A stretch of 64,000 nucleotides of DNA from Streptomyces goshikiensis (GTDB lineage Bacteria > Actinomycetota > Actinomycetes > Streptomycetales > Streptomycetaceae), in contig NZ_BMVE01000003.1 in the NCBI RefSeq assembly GCF_014650555.1, positions 310,001 to 374,000 of the forward strand. Direction: 5' to 3'. A program made the position numbers and the translations under genes. The notes beneath the pieces are model-generated. The model worked only from the letters and a program-made list of their open reading frames with translations. It was not told where the DNA came from and ran no database searches. This document shows positions 16,106 to 23,839 of the stretch, piece after piece (positions within the stretch are counted from its first letter, which is position 1; every line of letters starts with the position of its first letter).

Positions 16106-17467
16106 TCACTCCCGGGCCCGGAGCGCGGCCGTGTGCGCCCGGACCTGCTCCGGTGTCAGATAGGCGTCGGTGTACTCGAAGTCGCGCAGGGTGGCGGGCT
16201 GCTGGGCCTGGAACCCGGTCCGTACGAAATCGTCCCCGGCGACGGCGTTGAGCAGCCAGTTCGTCAGCACCCGGGTCTTGGCCACGTTGGTCCGCAGCGC
16301 CGACCAGTGGTACCCGCGGGCCACGGCCTGCGCCGGGAGGCCGCGCAGTTCGATGCCGAGCGGCTTGGACACGGCGTCCGTCCCGCCGAGGTCCACCACG
16401 AGACCGAGGTCCTTGTGCACGTACGGCCGCGTCGGCCCGCCGCGGAGCGTGGCGATCACGTTGTCGGCGACCGCGCGCCCCTGCCGCATGGCGTGCTGCG
16501 CGGTGGGCGGGCAGATCGCGCCGTCCCCCTTGGCCAGGTCCGGTACGGCCGCCGAGTCGCCGAGGGCGAAGACCCCGTCGGCGCCGGGCACGGTCATGTC
16601 GGGCCGCACCACGAGCCGCCCCGCCAGCGTCTCGGTGCCCAGCGTGCCCACCAGCGGGCTCGCGGCGACACCGGCCGTCCAGATCAGGGTGCGGCTGGGC
16701 AGGACCCGTCCGTCGGTGAGCGTCACCTTCTCGGCGGAGACCTCGGCGACCGACACCCCGAGGGAGACCTCGATCCCGCGCCGGCGCAGGATCCCGAGGG
16801 CGGCCTGGCCGAGGGCGTCACCCAGCTCGGGCATCAGCTTCGGGGCCAGGTCGACCAGGTGCCACTTGATCTGCCGGGGGTCCAGCCGCGGGTAGCGGGA
16901 CGCCGCGTTGCGGGTGAGCCGCTGCAGGCAGGCCGCCGTCTCGGTGCCCGCGTAGCCGCCGCCGACCACCACGAACCGCAGCCGCGAGGCGCGTTCCTCC
17001 TCGTCCTGGCTGGCGTCCGCCAGATCCAGCTGGGCGATGACGTGGTCGCGCAGGTACGCGGCCTCCGCGAGGGTCTTCATCCCCCGCGCGTGCGTCACCA
17101 GCCCCGGGATGTCGAAGGTGCGGGTGATGCTGCCCGGAGCCAGCACGAGCACGTCGTACGGCTCGTCGACCACCTCCCCGGTGATCTTGCGGATCACACA
17201 GACCCGCGCCTTCGGATCCACCCCGACGGCGCCCCCGGGGATGATGCGGGTGCGGTGCTTGTGGCTGCGGCGCAGCGAGACGGCGACCGACTGCGGGGTC
17301 AGCACCCCGGCCGCCACCTGCGGCAGCAGCGGCAGATACAGCTGGTACGAGAACGGCGTGACCAGCGAGACCTCCGCCTCTGCGGGGGACAGCCGGCGCT
17401 CCAGCCGCCGTACGCACTCGACCCCGGCGAAGCCGGCGCCCACTACGAGGATCCTCGATCGCGACAC
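16106..17467 (-). CDS. ndh: Type II NADH dehydrogenase (NAD(P)/FAD-dependent oxidoreductase)
   Basis: 453-aa single-subunit, non-proton-pumping NADH:quinone oxidoreductase at the inner face of the membrane. FAD-binding: RILVVGAGFAGVECVRRLER at the N-terminus. NADH-binding: RFVVVGGGYAGTETAACLQR near residue 170. The second FAD segment is GVFALGDSAAVPD, then PPTAQHAMRQGRAVADN. The C-terminal part is amphipathic, as expected for membrane attachment. It converges on ubiA with only 3 nt between the genes. NDH-2 is usually present in more than one copy in Streptomyces, so this may not be the main one. Confidence 0.88.
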   Translation of the reverse strand: MSRSRILVVGAGFAGVECVRRLERRLSPAEAEVSLVTPFSYQLYLPLLPQVAAGVLTPQSVAVSLRRSHKHRTRIIPGGAVGVDPKARVCVIRKITGEVVDEPYDVLVLAPGSITRTFDIPGLVTHARGMKTLAEAAYLRDHVIAQLDLADASQDEEERASRLRFVVVGGGYAGTETAACLQRLTRNAASRYPRLDPRQIKWHLVDLAPKLMPELGDALGQAALGILRRRGIEVSLGVSVAEVSAEKVTLTDGRVLPSRTLIWTAGVAASPLVGTLGTETLAGRLVVRPDMTVPGADGVFALGDSAAVPDLAKGDGAICPPTAQHAMRQGRAVADNVIATLRGGPTRPYVHKDLGLVVDLGGTDAVSKPLGIELRGLPAQAVARGYHWSALRTNVAKTRVLTNWLLNAVAGDDFVRTGFQAQQPATLRDFEYTDAYLTPEQVRAHTAALRARE

Positions 17468-17648
17468 GGTGTACGTCCCTTCGCGGCCTGCCCGGTTGAT
17501 CTGTACTCCGGGTCGTCTGCCCCGTACGACGCGCCTTGCACGCCGATTTCACGCCGACCGGCCGGGCCGTGCGCACCGCCCCGGCGCGCCCGCCCGGGGC
17601 TCCGTGGCCAGACTGGGACGAAGGAGGCAGGACCTGAGGAGGTACGCG

Positions 17649-18689
17649 ATGGACCCCGTGGCCGCGCTGAGCCGGATCGCGTTCCTGCTGGAGCGCGCCC
17701 AGGCGCCCACCTACCGGGTCGCGGCCTTCCGCACCGCGGCGGACGCGGTCGTACGGCTCGGCGGGCGCGAGGTGGCCGAACGGGCCGGGGCGGGCACGCT
17801 GGAGGCGGTCAAGGGCATCGGGCCCAAGACCGCCCAGGTCGTCCGGGAGGCACTCGCGGGGGAGATCCCCGCGTACCTCCAGGGGCTGGAGGACGAGGTC
17901 GCGGCGCACCCCGAGGGGCCGCCGGCCACCCCCGCGGCCCTCGCGCTGCGGGCGGCCCTGCGCGGCGACTGCCACCTGCACTCCGAGTGGTCCGACGGCG
18001 GCAGCCCCATCGAGGCCATGGGCCGCACCGCAGCCGAGCTGGGGCACGAGTGGGCCGTCCTCACGGACCACTCGCCGAGCCTGAAGGTCGCCCGGGGGCT
18101 CACGCCGCAGCGGCTGCGCGAACAGCTGGACGCGGTGGCGGAGCTGAACGCGCGCTGGGCGCCCTTCCGGCTGCTCACCGGCATCGAGTGCGACATCCTG
18201 GCCGACGGCTCCCTCGACCAGGAGCCCGCGCTGCTCGACGAGCTCGACGTGGTCGTCGCCTCCGTGCACTCCAAGCTGAGGATGGACGCGCCCGCCATGA
18301 CCCGGCGGCTGCTCGCCGCCGTGCGCAACCCGCTCACGGACGTCCTCGGGCACTGCACGGGGCGCCTGGTCACCGGGAAGACCCGGCCCGAGTCCGCCTT
18401 CGACGCCGAGGCCGTCTTCGCGGCCTGCGCCGAGGCCGGGACCGCCGTCGAGATCAACAGCAGACCCGAACGGCTGGACCCGCCCCGACGGCTGCTGAAG
18501 CGTGCCGTGGCGGCCGGGACCCTCTTCGCGATCGACACGGACGCGCATGCCCCCGGGCAGCTGGACTGGCAGCTCACCGGCTGCGAACGGGCCGTGGAGT
18601 GCGGGGTCGCGGCCGAGCGGGTCGTCAACACCTGGACCGAGGAGGAACTCCTCACCTGGACCCGCACCCGCCGCCCCCCGGCCGCCTGA
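17649..18689 (+). CDS. PHP domain protein with N-terminal helix-hairpin-helix (PolX-like, no polymerase core)
   Basis: 346 aa. Residues 1-80 form a DNA polymerase beta-like 8-kDa/HhH region (RIAFLLERAQAPTYRVAAFR, then LEAVKGIGPKTAQVVREAL). Residues 105-340 are a PHP phosphoesterase: DCHLHSEWSDG, LTDHSPS, GIECDIL, ASVHSK, HCTGRL, EINSRPERLDPP and DTDAHAPGQLD, which supply the His/Asp/Glu metal ligands. The polymerase palm of full PolX proteins is missing, so I expect a nuclease or phosphatase role, perhaps in base-excision repair. ATG 17649 follows GAGGAGG (17636-17642) at good distance. Confidence 0.85.
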   Translation: MDPVAALSRIAFLLERAQAPTYRVAAFRTAADAVVRLGGREVAERAGAGTLEAVKGIGPKTAQVVREALAGEIPAYLQGLEDEVAAHPEGPPATPAALALRAALRGDCHLHSEWSDGGSPIEAMGRTAAELGHEWAVLTDHSPSLKVARGLTPQRLREQLDAVAELNARWAPFRLLTGIECDILADGSLDQEPALLDELDVVVASVHSKLRMDAPAMTRRLLAAVRNPLTDVLGHCTGRLVTGKTRPESAFDAEAVFAACAEAGTAVEINSRPERLDPPRRLLKRAVAAGTLFAIDTDAHAPGQLDWQLTGCERAVECGVAAERVVNTWTEEELLTWTRTRRPPAA

Positions 18690-18697
18690 CGCCGGGG

Positions 18698-18748
18698 CCG
18701 TCAGCCGTCAGCCGTGAGCTGTCGGCCGCCAGCCGTCGTCAGCTGTCG
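18698..18748. repeat. Short degenerate repeat at the 3' junction of two convergent genes
   Basis: Repeated CAGCCGT and CAGCTGTC words between and into the ends of the PHP and VOC genes. The words are near-complementary (CAGCTG is self-complementary), so the region can fold and may act as a weak two-way terminator. Confidence 0.4.
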
Positions 18749-19551
18749 TCGTCCCGTTCGCGGGCCGTGGTGAGGGTGAACAGGGCCCCGTCCGGATCGC
18801 GCAGGGCCACCCACCGCTCCGTCTCGTTCCCGGTGACCTCGGAGACGGTGCGCCCGCCCAGGTCGAGGGCCGCCGCGCGGGCGAGGTCCAGGTCCGGGAC
18901 CCGGAAGTGCACGTGCCAGCGCGGCCGGGCATGCGCGAAATAGGCCGCCGTCTCGACCGGACCGCTGTTCAGCCGGGCGACGGGCTCCCCGCCCTGCCGC
19001 AGCACGACCTGGTCCTCCTCGTACGAGACCTCACAGCATCCGGCGCGCCCGCTGGCCCACTCCAGCACCTCGCCGTAGAAGATCGCCGACTCGAACGCGT
19101 TGCGCGTACGCAGCTCCAGCCACGCCGGCGCCTGCCCCGCGCCCACCCGCCAGTCGGCCGCCACCGGTCCTTCCCAGATCCCGAAGACCGCGCCGTCCCG
19201 GTCGGCCACCAGCGCCCCGCGTCCCCCCGACTCGAACGAGACGGGACCGACCGCGATGGTCCCGCTGCGCTCCCGGATCCGGTCGGCCGCCACATCGGCG
19301 TCGTCGACCGCGAAGTACGGGGTCCAGGCCACCGCCATCGCCAGATCCGCGGCCAGCGCGCCGATGCCCGCCACGGGCACCCCGTCGGCCTCGGCGACCG
19401 AGAAGGCGTCCCCGAGGCGGGCCGGCCGGAACTTCCAGCCCACGACGGCGCCGTAGAACCGCTGGGCCGCATCGAGGTCGCGGGCCATCAGGCTGACCCA
19501 GCACGGGGCCCCGAAGACGTCCTTCGTGGAGATCCGGCTTCCCTGCCTCAT
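18739..19551 (-). CDS. Two-domain VOC family protein (glyoxalase/bleomycin-resistance fold)
   Basis: 270 aa with two VOC modules in tandem: residues about 12-125 (PCWVSLMARDLDAAQRFYGA, ending DRDGAVFGIWE) and 140-262 (PAWLELRTRNAFESAIFYGE, ending LRDPDGALFTLT). Family members are metalloenzymes or binding proteins; the ligand is not predictable. It is followed 64 nt upstream in transcription order by the HPP gene on the same strand. The C-terminus runs into the repeat at 18698-18748. Confidence 0.84.
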   Translation of the reverse strand: MRQGSRISTKDVFGAPCWVSLMARDLDAAQRFYGAVVGWKFRPARLGDAFSVAEADGVPVAGIGALAADLAMAVAWTPYFAVDDADVAADRIRERSGTIAVGPVSFESGGRGALVADRDGAVFGIWEGPVAADWRVGAGQAPAWLELRTRNAFESAIFYGEVLEWASGRAGCCEVSYEEDQVVLRQGGEPVARLNSGPVETAAYFAHARPRWHVHFRVPDLDLARAAALDLGGRTVSEVTGNETERWVALRDPDGALFTLTTARERDDDS

Positions 19552-19615
19552 GTCTTCGAGCGTACGCGGGCACGGCGGGCGACGGGCCGCACCCGCGCCG
19601 GCCGCGCCCGGCCCG

Positions 19616-20164
19616 TCACCACCAGTAGGCGGGGTACCTCGGCGCCCCTCGGCGGACCCGGGAGGCGGCGAAACCGGTCAGCACCAGCAGGACCGTCGAA
19701 CCGAACAGGAGCGGGACGAACCGGTCCGGCGCGGGAGCCTGCAGGACGATGATCACGGCGGTGGCCACGGCCGGCGAGTGCGGGGTGCGGGCCACCATGT
19801 TCAGCGCGAGCGTGACACCGGCCGCGACGGCCGCCGCCCACGCGCTGCCGCCCGCGGCGGCGAGGACGGCGTACCCCACGGCGGCGCCCACCAGGTGCCC
19901 GACGATGACCCCGCGCGGCTGGGCCAGCGGCAGCGTCGGGGCGCTGTGGACCAGCGCGGCACTGGCGGCCAGCGGCGGTATCAGCACCGGCTCGTGGATC
20001 ATCGCGCCGATCGCGACGAGCCCCAGCAGGACGGCGGTCACCGCGCTGACGCTGTGCAGGGCGGCCGCGGTGGTGGGCCGGGCCGGAGCCCGGGTGGGCG
20101 CGGGCAGGGGCGCGGGCGTGGGCAGGGGCGTGGGCTGCGGACGCAGCGCCGCGTGGGGGCTCAT
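19616..20164 (-). CDS. HPP family membrane protein
   Basis: 182 aa. A Pro/Ala-rich N-tail (1-30) is followed by about four to five TM helices. The family hallmark regions are seen as HEPVLIPPLAASAALVHSAP and PRGVIVGHLVGAAVGY, then RTPHSPAVATAVIIVL. HPP proteins have been linked to nitrite transport in cyanobacteria and plants; here the role is unknown. GGAAA is 8 nt before the ATG. It is divergent from the cupin gene across 193 nt. Confidence 0.78.
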   Translation of the reverse strand: MSPHAALRPQPTPLPTPAPLPAPTRAPARPTTAAALHSVSAVTAVLLGLVAIGAMIHEPVLIPPLAASAALVHSAPTLPLAQPRGVIVGHLVGAAVGYAVLAAAGGSAWAAAVAAGVTLALNMVARTPHSPAVATAVIIVLQAPAPDRFVPLLFGSTVLLVLTGFAASRVRRGAPRYPAYWW

Positions 20165-20357
20165 GTGCGGAGTTTCCGGGCAGGGGGAAGTGCGCGACGA
20201 CTGTATCCGTCTGGTGTTCGACCGCCTGTTTCGGGGGTGGGTGAAACATCAATCAACGCGGAACGGCCGGTCCTGATCGTGTATGACTGCCACTGCACCG
20301 CTGAGGGCCACGCGCGATCCCCCGGAGATCGGATCAGGCCCGGGAAGGACGGGTCCG

Positions 20358-20849
20358 ATGACACCATTCCGCCATGCCGAGGTCCTGACGGAACTCGATT
20401 CGGTGATCGCCGGAGCCCCCGCGGACGCGACCGGCGCGCTGTGGCGGCTGACCGGCAGCCCGCGCGGCCTCGACTCCAACCTGATCCGGCTGCCGCCCGG
20501 CGGCCACATCGCGCAACACGCCGAGCCCGCCCTCGACGTGCTGCTCGTCGTCGTCGAGGGCACCGGCCGGCTGGACGGCGAGGAGGGCCCGCACCCGCTG
20601 CGGCCGCTCGCGGTCGCCTGGCTGCCGAAGGGGTCCCGCCGCTCGCTGACGGCCGGCCCGGACGGGCTGGCGTACCTCACGGTGCACGCCCGCCGCCCGG
20701 GCCTCGGCATCGCGCCCGCCCCGGCCGAGGGCGGCGAGAGCGCCTGCCTGCTCCACCGGGTCTGCCCCGACTGCGGCCGGCTCGCCGCGGAACCCGGCGC
20801 CCGCTACTGCGCCCGCTGCGGCAGCCCGCTGCCGGGGGGCGGCGCGTGA
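20358..20849 (+). CDS. Cupin domain protein with C-terminal zinc ribbon
   Basis: 163 aa. The cupin barrel covers about residues 20-110 (PPGGHIAQHAEPALDVLLVV, then LPKGSRRSLTAG). The end holds CPDCG and CARCG, a Cys4 zinc-ribbon knuckle. ATG 20358 is chosen because GGAAGGA lies 9 nt before it, and the upstream in-frame ATG has no such site. It overlaps the next gene by 4 nt (GTGA), so the two are made together. The ligand of the cupin and the partner of the ribbon are unknown. Confidence 0.8.
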   Translation: MTPFRHAEVLTELDSVIAGAPADATGALWRLTGSPRGLDSNLIRLPPGGHIAQHAEPALDVLLVVVEGTGRLDGEEGPHPLRPLAVAWLPKGSRRSLTAGPDGLAYLTVHARRPGLGIAPAPAEGGESACLLHRVCPDCGRLAAEPGARYCARCGSPLPGGGA

Positions 20850-21955
20850 CTCCCGGCCGGGCCGCCGACGACCTCGACACCGCCGTGGCCCTCGGCGTGC
20901 GCGCGCTGCGGGAGGCGGCCGGGCTCGACTGGTCCGCCCGCGCCGCCGGCCTGGAGTGGAGCCGCCGCGACACCGCCGTCCACCTGGCGGGCGATCTCAC
21001 CGGCTTCGCCGCGCAGCTCGCGGCCCGGGCGAGCGGCGGGTACCTGCCGCTCCTGGTGGACGCCGCCCCCGCCGCCGCGCCCGGCGCCCTGATCGACCTC
21101 GTCGAGGCGGCCGGCCGGCTGCTCGGCGCCGCCGTGCGCGCCGCCGGCCCGGGCGACCGGGCCTGGCACCCGGCCGGCGCGGCGGACGCCGACGGCTTCG
21201 CCGCGATGGGGGTGACCGAGGTGCTGGTGCACACCCACGACATCCTGAGCGGCGCCGGCGGCACGGCCTGGGAAGCCCCCGCGGACCTCTCCGCCCGCGT
21301 CCTCGCCCGCCTCTTCCCCCACGTCGCCGCCCGCCGGCACCACGCCACCGGCGGCGGGCCCTGGGCCGCGCTGCTGTGGGCGACCGGGCGGGCCGACCTC
21401 CCGGGGCTGCCCCGGCCGCGGGTCTGGCGCTGGTACAACGAGCCGGTCCGGGGGAGGGGGGTCACCCTCTGCGAGATCTCCCCGGCGCTCGCCGCCGACC
21501 TGTGCGCCGGGGGCACCGGCGGTTTCGCCTGGCCCGCCGACGGGCCCGCCGAGGGCACCCGGCTCGCCGCCGGGACGGTGGTGAAGGCGCGCGAGGACGG
21601 CACGTACCGGCCGGGCTGGGGCGCGTACGCGATCGTCCGCGACCAGGACCGCCGGGCGGTGGGCGGGATCGGCTTCCACGCCGCCCCCGACGGCGACGGC
21701 CGCGCCGAGATCGGCTACGACCTCGTCCCCTCGGGGCGCGGCGCGGGGCACGCCACCGAGGCGCTGCGGGCCCTGTGCGCCTGGGCCTTCGCCCAGCCGG
21801 GCGTGAGCGCGCTGTACGCCGGGGCCGACGACGCCAACGCGCCCTCCCGCGCCGTGCTGCGACGCGCCGGCTTCCGGCGGACCGGGCACGTCGCCGGCAC
21901 CGGCTGGTACGCGCTGACCCCGCAGGAGCGGGGTACGGCCCCCGAGACGCTCTAG
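20846..21955 (+). CDS. Fusion: mycothiol-dependent maleylpyruvate isomerase-like domain plus GNAT acetyltransferase
   Basis: 369 aa. The N-terminal half (about 1-200) looks like the DinB/MDMPI helical fold (EWSRRDTAVHLAGDLTGFAA and GVTEVLVHTHDIL, with His residues at metal positions). The C-terminal 150 residues are a GNAT domain with the acetyl-CoA loop SGRGAGHATEALRALCAW and the closing AVLRRAGFRRTGH. The GTG start at 20846 overlaps the cupin stop. One frame carries both domains without a break. A thiol-adduct step joined to N-acetylation is conceivable, but the substrate is not visible. Confidence 0.78.
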   Translation: MTPGRAADDLDTAVALGVRALREAAGLDWSARAAGLEWSRRDTAVHLAGDLTGFAAQLAARASGGYLPLLVDAAPAAAPGALIDLVEAAGRLLGAAVRAAGPGDRAWHPAGAADADGFAAMGVTEVLVHTHDILSGAGGTAWEAPADLSARVLARLFPHVAARRHHATGGGPWAALLWATGRADLPGLPRPRVWRWYNEPVRGRGVTLCEISPALAADLCAGGTGGFAWPADGPAEGTRLAAGTVVKAREDGTYRPGWGAYAIVRDQDRRAVGGIGFHAAPDGDGRAEIGYDLVPSGRGAGHATEALRALCAWAFAQPGVSALYAGADDANAPSRAVLRRAGFRRTGHVAGTGWYALTPQERGTAPETL

Positions 21956-22060
21956 TTGTGCCGTGCCGGGCGTCGCGCCCCGGTGAACCTTCCCGGTCAC
22001 CGCACTAGTCTCCGTAGCGGACGCCCGAAGCCCGGTACCCGCTCGGAAGGCAGGTCCCCG

Positions 22061-23050
22061 ATGGTGAGTTCCCAGGTCCCCGTGATCGATCTCGGGCCGT
22101 GGCGGTCGGGCGGGCCCGCGCCGCGCGCCGCGATCGCCGCCCGGGTCGACGAGGCCCTCCAGGCGGCCGGTTTCCTGCTGGTCACCGGCCATGGCGTCGA
22201 CCCCGCGCTGCCCGCCCGGATCCGGGAGGCGGCGCGCGCCTTCTTCCGGCTTCCGGCCGCGGTCAAGGAGCCGTACGCCGTGTCCGTCGGGGGCCGCGGC
22301 TGGCTCGGCCCGGGAGCGGAGGCCAACAGCTACGCGGAGGGTCAGGCTTCGCCGCCCGACCTCAAGGAGTCCTGGTCGTGCGCGGCGGAGGACCCCACGG
22401 GGGTCGCCCGGGTCGACGCCGAGTGGTTCCGCCCGAACGCCTGGCCCGCCGAGGTCCCCGGGCTGCGGCCGCTGGTGCACGAGTACCTCACCGCGATGCG
22501 GGCCCTCTCGGACGAGCTGCTGGAACTGCTGGCCGCCGCCCTGGGGCTGGACGCGGACCATTTCACCCGGCACACCGGGCACCCCACCTGGGGGTTCAAC
22601 GTCAACTGGTACCCCGGGACCGCGACCGTCGGCCCGCCGCTGCCCGGCCAGTTCCGCATCGGGGCGCACACCGACTTCGGCACCGTCACCGTCCTCGACC
22701 GCGAACCGGGGGCGGGCGGCCTCCAGATCCACACCGACCGCGACGGCTGGCAGGACGCCCCGTACGACCCGGCCGCGCTCACCGTCAACATCGGCGACCT
22801 GCTCGCCCGCTGGACCGGGGACCGCTGGCGAGCGGGCCGGCACCGGGTCCTGCCGCCGCCAGCCGACGCCCCCGCCGAGGAACTGGTCTCGCTCGTCTAC
22901 TTCTACGAGTGCGATCCGCACACCCGGGTCGAATCCCTCCCGGCCCCGCTCGGCCGGGTCACCCACGAACCCGTCGACTCCCACGCGTACCTGAGGTCCA
23001 AACTCGACGCGATCACTGTCCCCCTCGCCCCTGGCGAACGCCCCGGCTGA
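22061..23050 (+). CDS. Isopenicillin N synthase family Fe(II)/2-oxoglutarate dioxygenase
   Basis: 329-aa non-haem iron oxygenase. The N-terminal region has PVIDLGPW and GFLLVTGHGVD, typical of the family. The iron facial triad is in GAHTDFGTVTVL (His and Asp) and GRHRVLPPP (His). The co-substrate carboxylate would be held near the RVESLPAP region or an equivalent Arg. ATG 22061 has GGAAGG 11 nt upstream. There are no beta-lactam genes nearby, so this is not a penicillin enzyme; homologues oxidise varied small molecules. Confidence 0.85.
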   Translation: MVSSQVPVIDLGPWRSGGPAPRAAIAARVDEALQAAGFLLVTGHGVDPALPARIREAARAFFRLPAAVKEPYAVSVGGRGWLGPGAEANSYAEGQASPPDLKESWSCAAEDPTGVARVDAEWFRPNAWPAEVPGLRPLVHEYLTAMRALSDELLELLAAALGLDADHFTRHTGHPTWGFNVNWYPGTATVGPPLPGQFRIGAHTDFGTVTVLDREPGAGGLQIHTDRDGWQDAPYDPAALTVNIGDLLARWTGDRWRAGRHRVLPPPADAPAEELVSLVYFYECDPHTRVESLPAPLGRVTHEPVDSHAYLRSKLDAITVPLAPGERPG

Positions 23051-23127
23051 CCCGGCCGCCGGGGCCCGCGGGGCCCGCGCGGGCCCCGGATTACCGCTGG
23101 TCGGCCGCGTTCGGCAGGATGTGGGGC

Positions 23128-23661
23128 ATGACCGAGATCCGTACCCCCCGACTCCTCCTCCGCCGCTGGTCCGACGACGACCTCGTCCCCCTGTCGGAGA
23201 TCAACGCCGACCCGGAGGTGATGCGCTGGATCGGAGACGGCTCCACCCTCGACCTCGACGGGACCGCCGAGGACATCGAGCGCTTCGAGGACGAGTGGGA
23301 CGAGGAGGGCTTCGGCCCGTTCGCGGTCGAGCTGCTGGCCTCGGGCGAGCTGATCGGCGTGGTCGGGCTCTCCGTACCGGAGTGGCTGCCCGAGGTGCTG
23401 CCCGCCGTGGAGATCACCTGGCGCCTCGGACGTTCGTACTGGGGCCAGGGCTACGCCTCCGAAGCCGCCCAGGCCACCTTGGAGTTCGCCCTCCAGGACC
23501 GGGGTCTCGACCGGGTCATCGCCATCAACCGGGCGGGCAACGACGACTCCGAGAACGTGATCCGCAAGCTCGGCATGGAGCCGGACCGGGACACCACCGA
23601 CCCCGAGCACGGCCACCTCCTCCAGGTGCACACCATCGACCTCACCGAGTACGAGGCCTGA
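23128..23661 (+). CDS. GNAT family N-acetyltransferase (RimJ/RimL-like)
   Basis: 177 aa. The opening is TEIRTPRLLLRRWSDDDL; the acetyl-CoA loop is YWGQGYASEAAQATLEFAL; the C-terminal SENVIRKLGMEPDRD is typical of the RimJ/RimL group acting on protein N-termini or small amines. ATG 23128 is chosen; ATG 23119 in the same frame is possible and would add three residues. A perfect 22-nt palindrome follows the stop. It stands between the dioxygenase and the ferredoxin reductase on the same strand. Confidence 0.85.
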   Translation: MTEIRTPRLLLRRWSDDDLVPLSEINADPEVMRWIGDGSTLDLDGTAEDIERFEDEWDEEGFGPFAVELLASGELIGVVGLSVPEWLPEVLPAVEITWRLGRSYWGQGYASEAAQATLEFALQDRGLDRVIAINRAGNDDSENVIRKLGMEPDRDTTDPEHGHLLQVHTIDLTEYEA

Positions 23662-23672
23662 CGGCCGCCCCC

Positions 23673-23696
23673 GCCCGCCTCCCGCGGGAGGCGGGC
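23673..23696 (+). terminator. Terminator-like palindrome after the GNAT gene
   Basis: GCCCGCCTCCCG and CGGGAGGCGGGC are exact complements that meet with almost no loop, 11 nt past the stop codon. No T-run follows, as is common in this group. Confidence 0.6.
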
Positions 23697-23720
23697 CCCG
23701 AACGGCCCTCAAAGCAATGC

Positions 23721-23794
23721 TTGGGAGAGGCATAAGGTCGGGTTATGGGGGCATAGACGGGGGGCGGGTACCGGGTTAGGGTGGCCTTAGTTTA
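23721..23794 (+). promoter_or_regulatory. Candidate promoter and degenerate iron-box upstream of the ferredoxin reductase
   Basis: TTGGGA (23721-23726) and TATGGG (23744-23749) are separated by 17 nt. Downstream, 23776-23794 matches 12 of 19 positions of the DmdR/IdeR iron-box consensus as I remember it (TTAGGTTAGGCTAACCTAA). The match is modest, so iron control is only a suggestion. Confidence 0.3.
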
Positions 23795-23839
23795 GGGTTC
23801 CTTTGATCAGTCTGTTGTCGGTCGAAGGGAACCCCAGTC

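Noticed and set aside
20804..22984. Long minus-strand frame over the fusion and dioxygenase genes
   Set aside because: No recognisable protein; codon positions fit the plus-strand genes.
22061..23050. Beta-lactam biosynthesis gene
   Set aside because: The fold is shared with isopenicillin N synthase but no ACV synthetase or epimerase is nearby; the family is broad.
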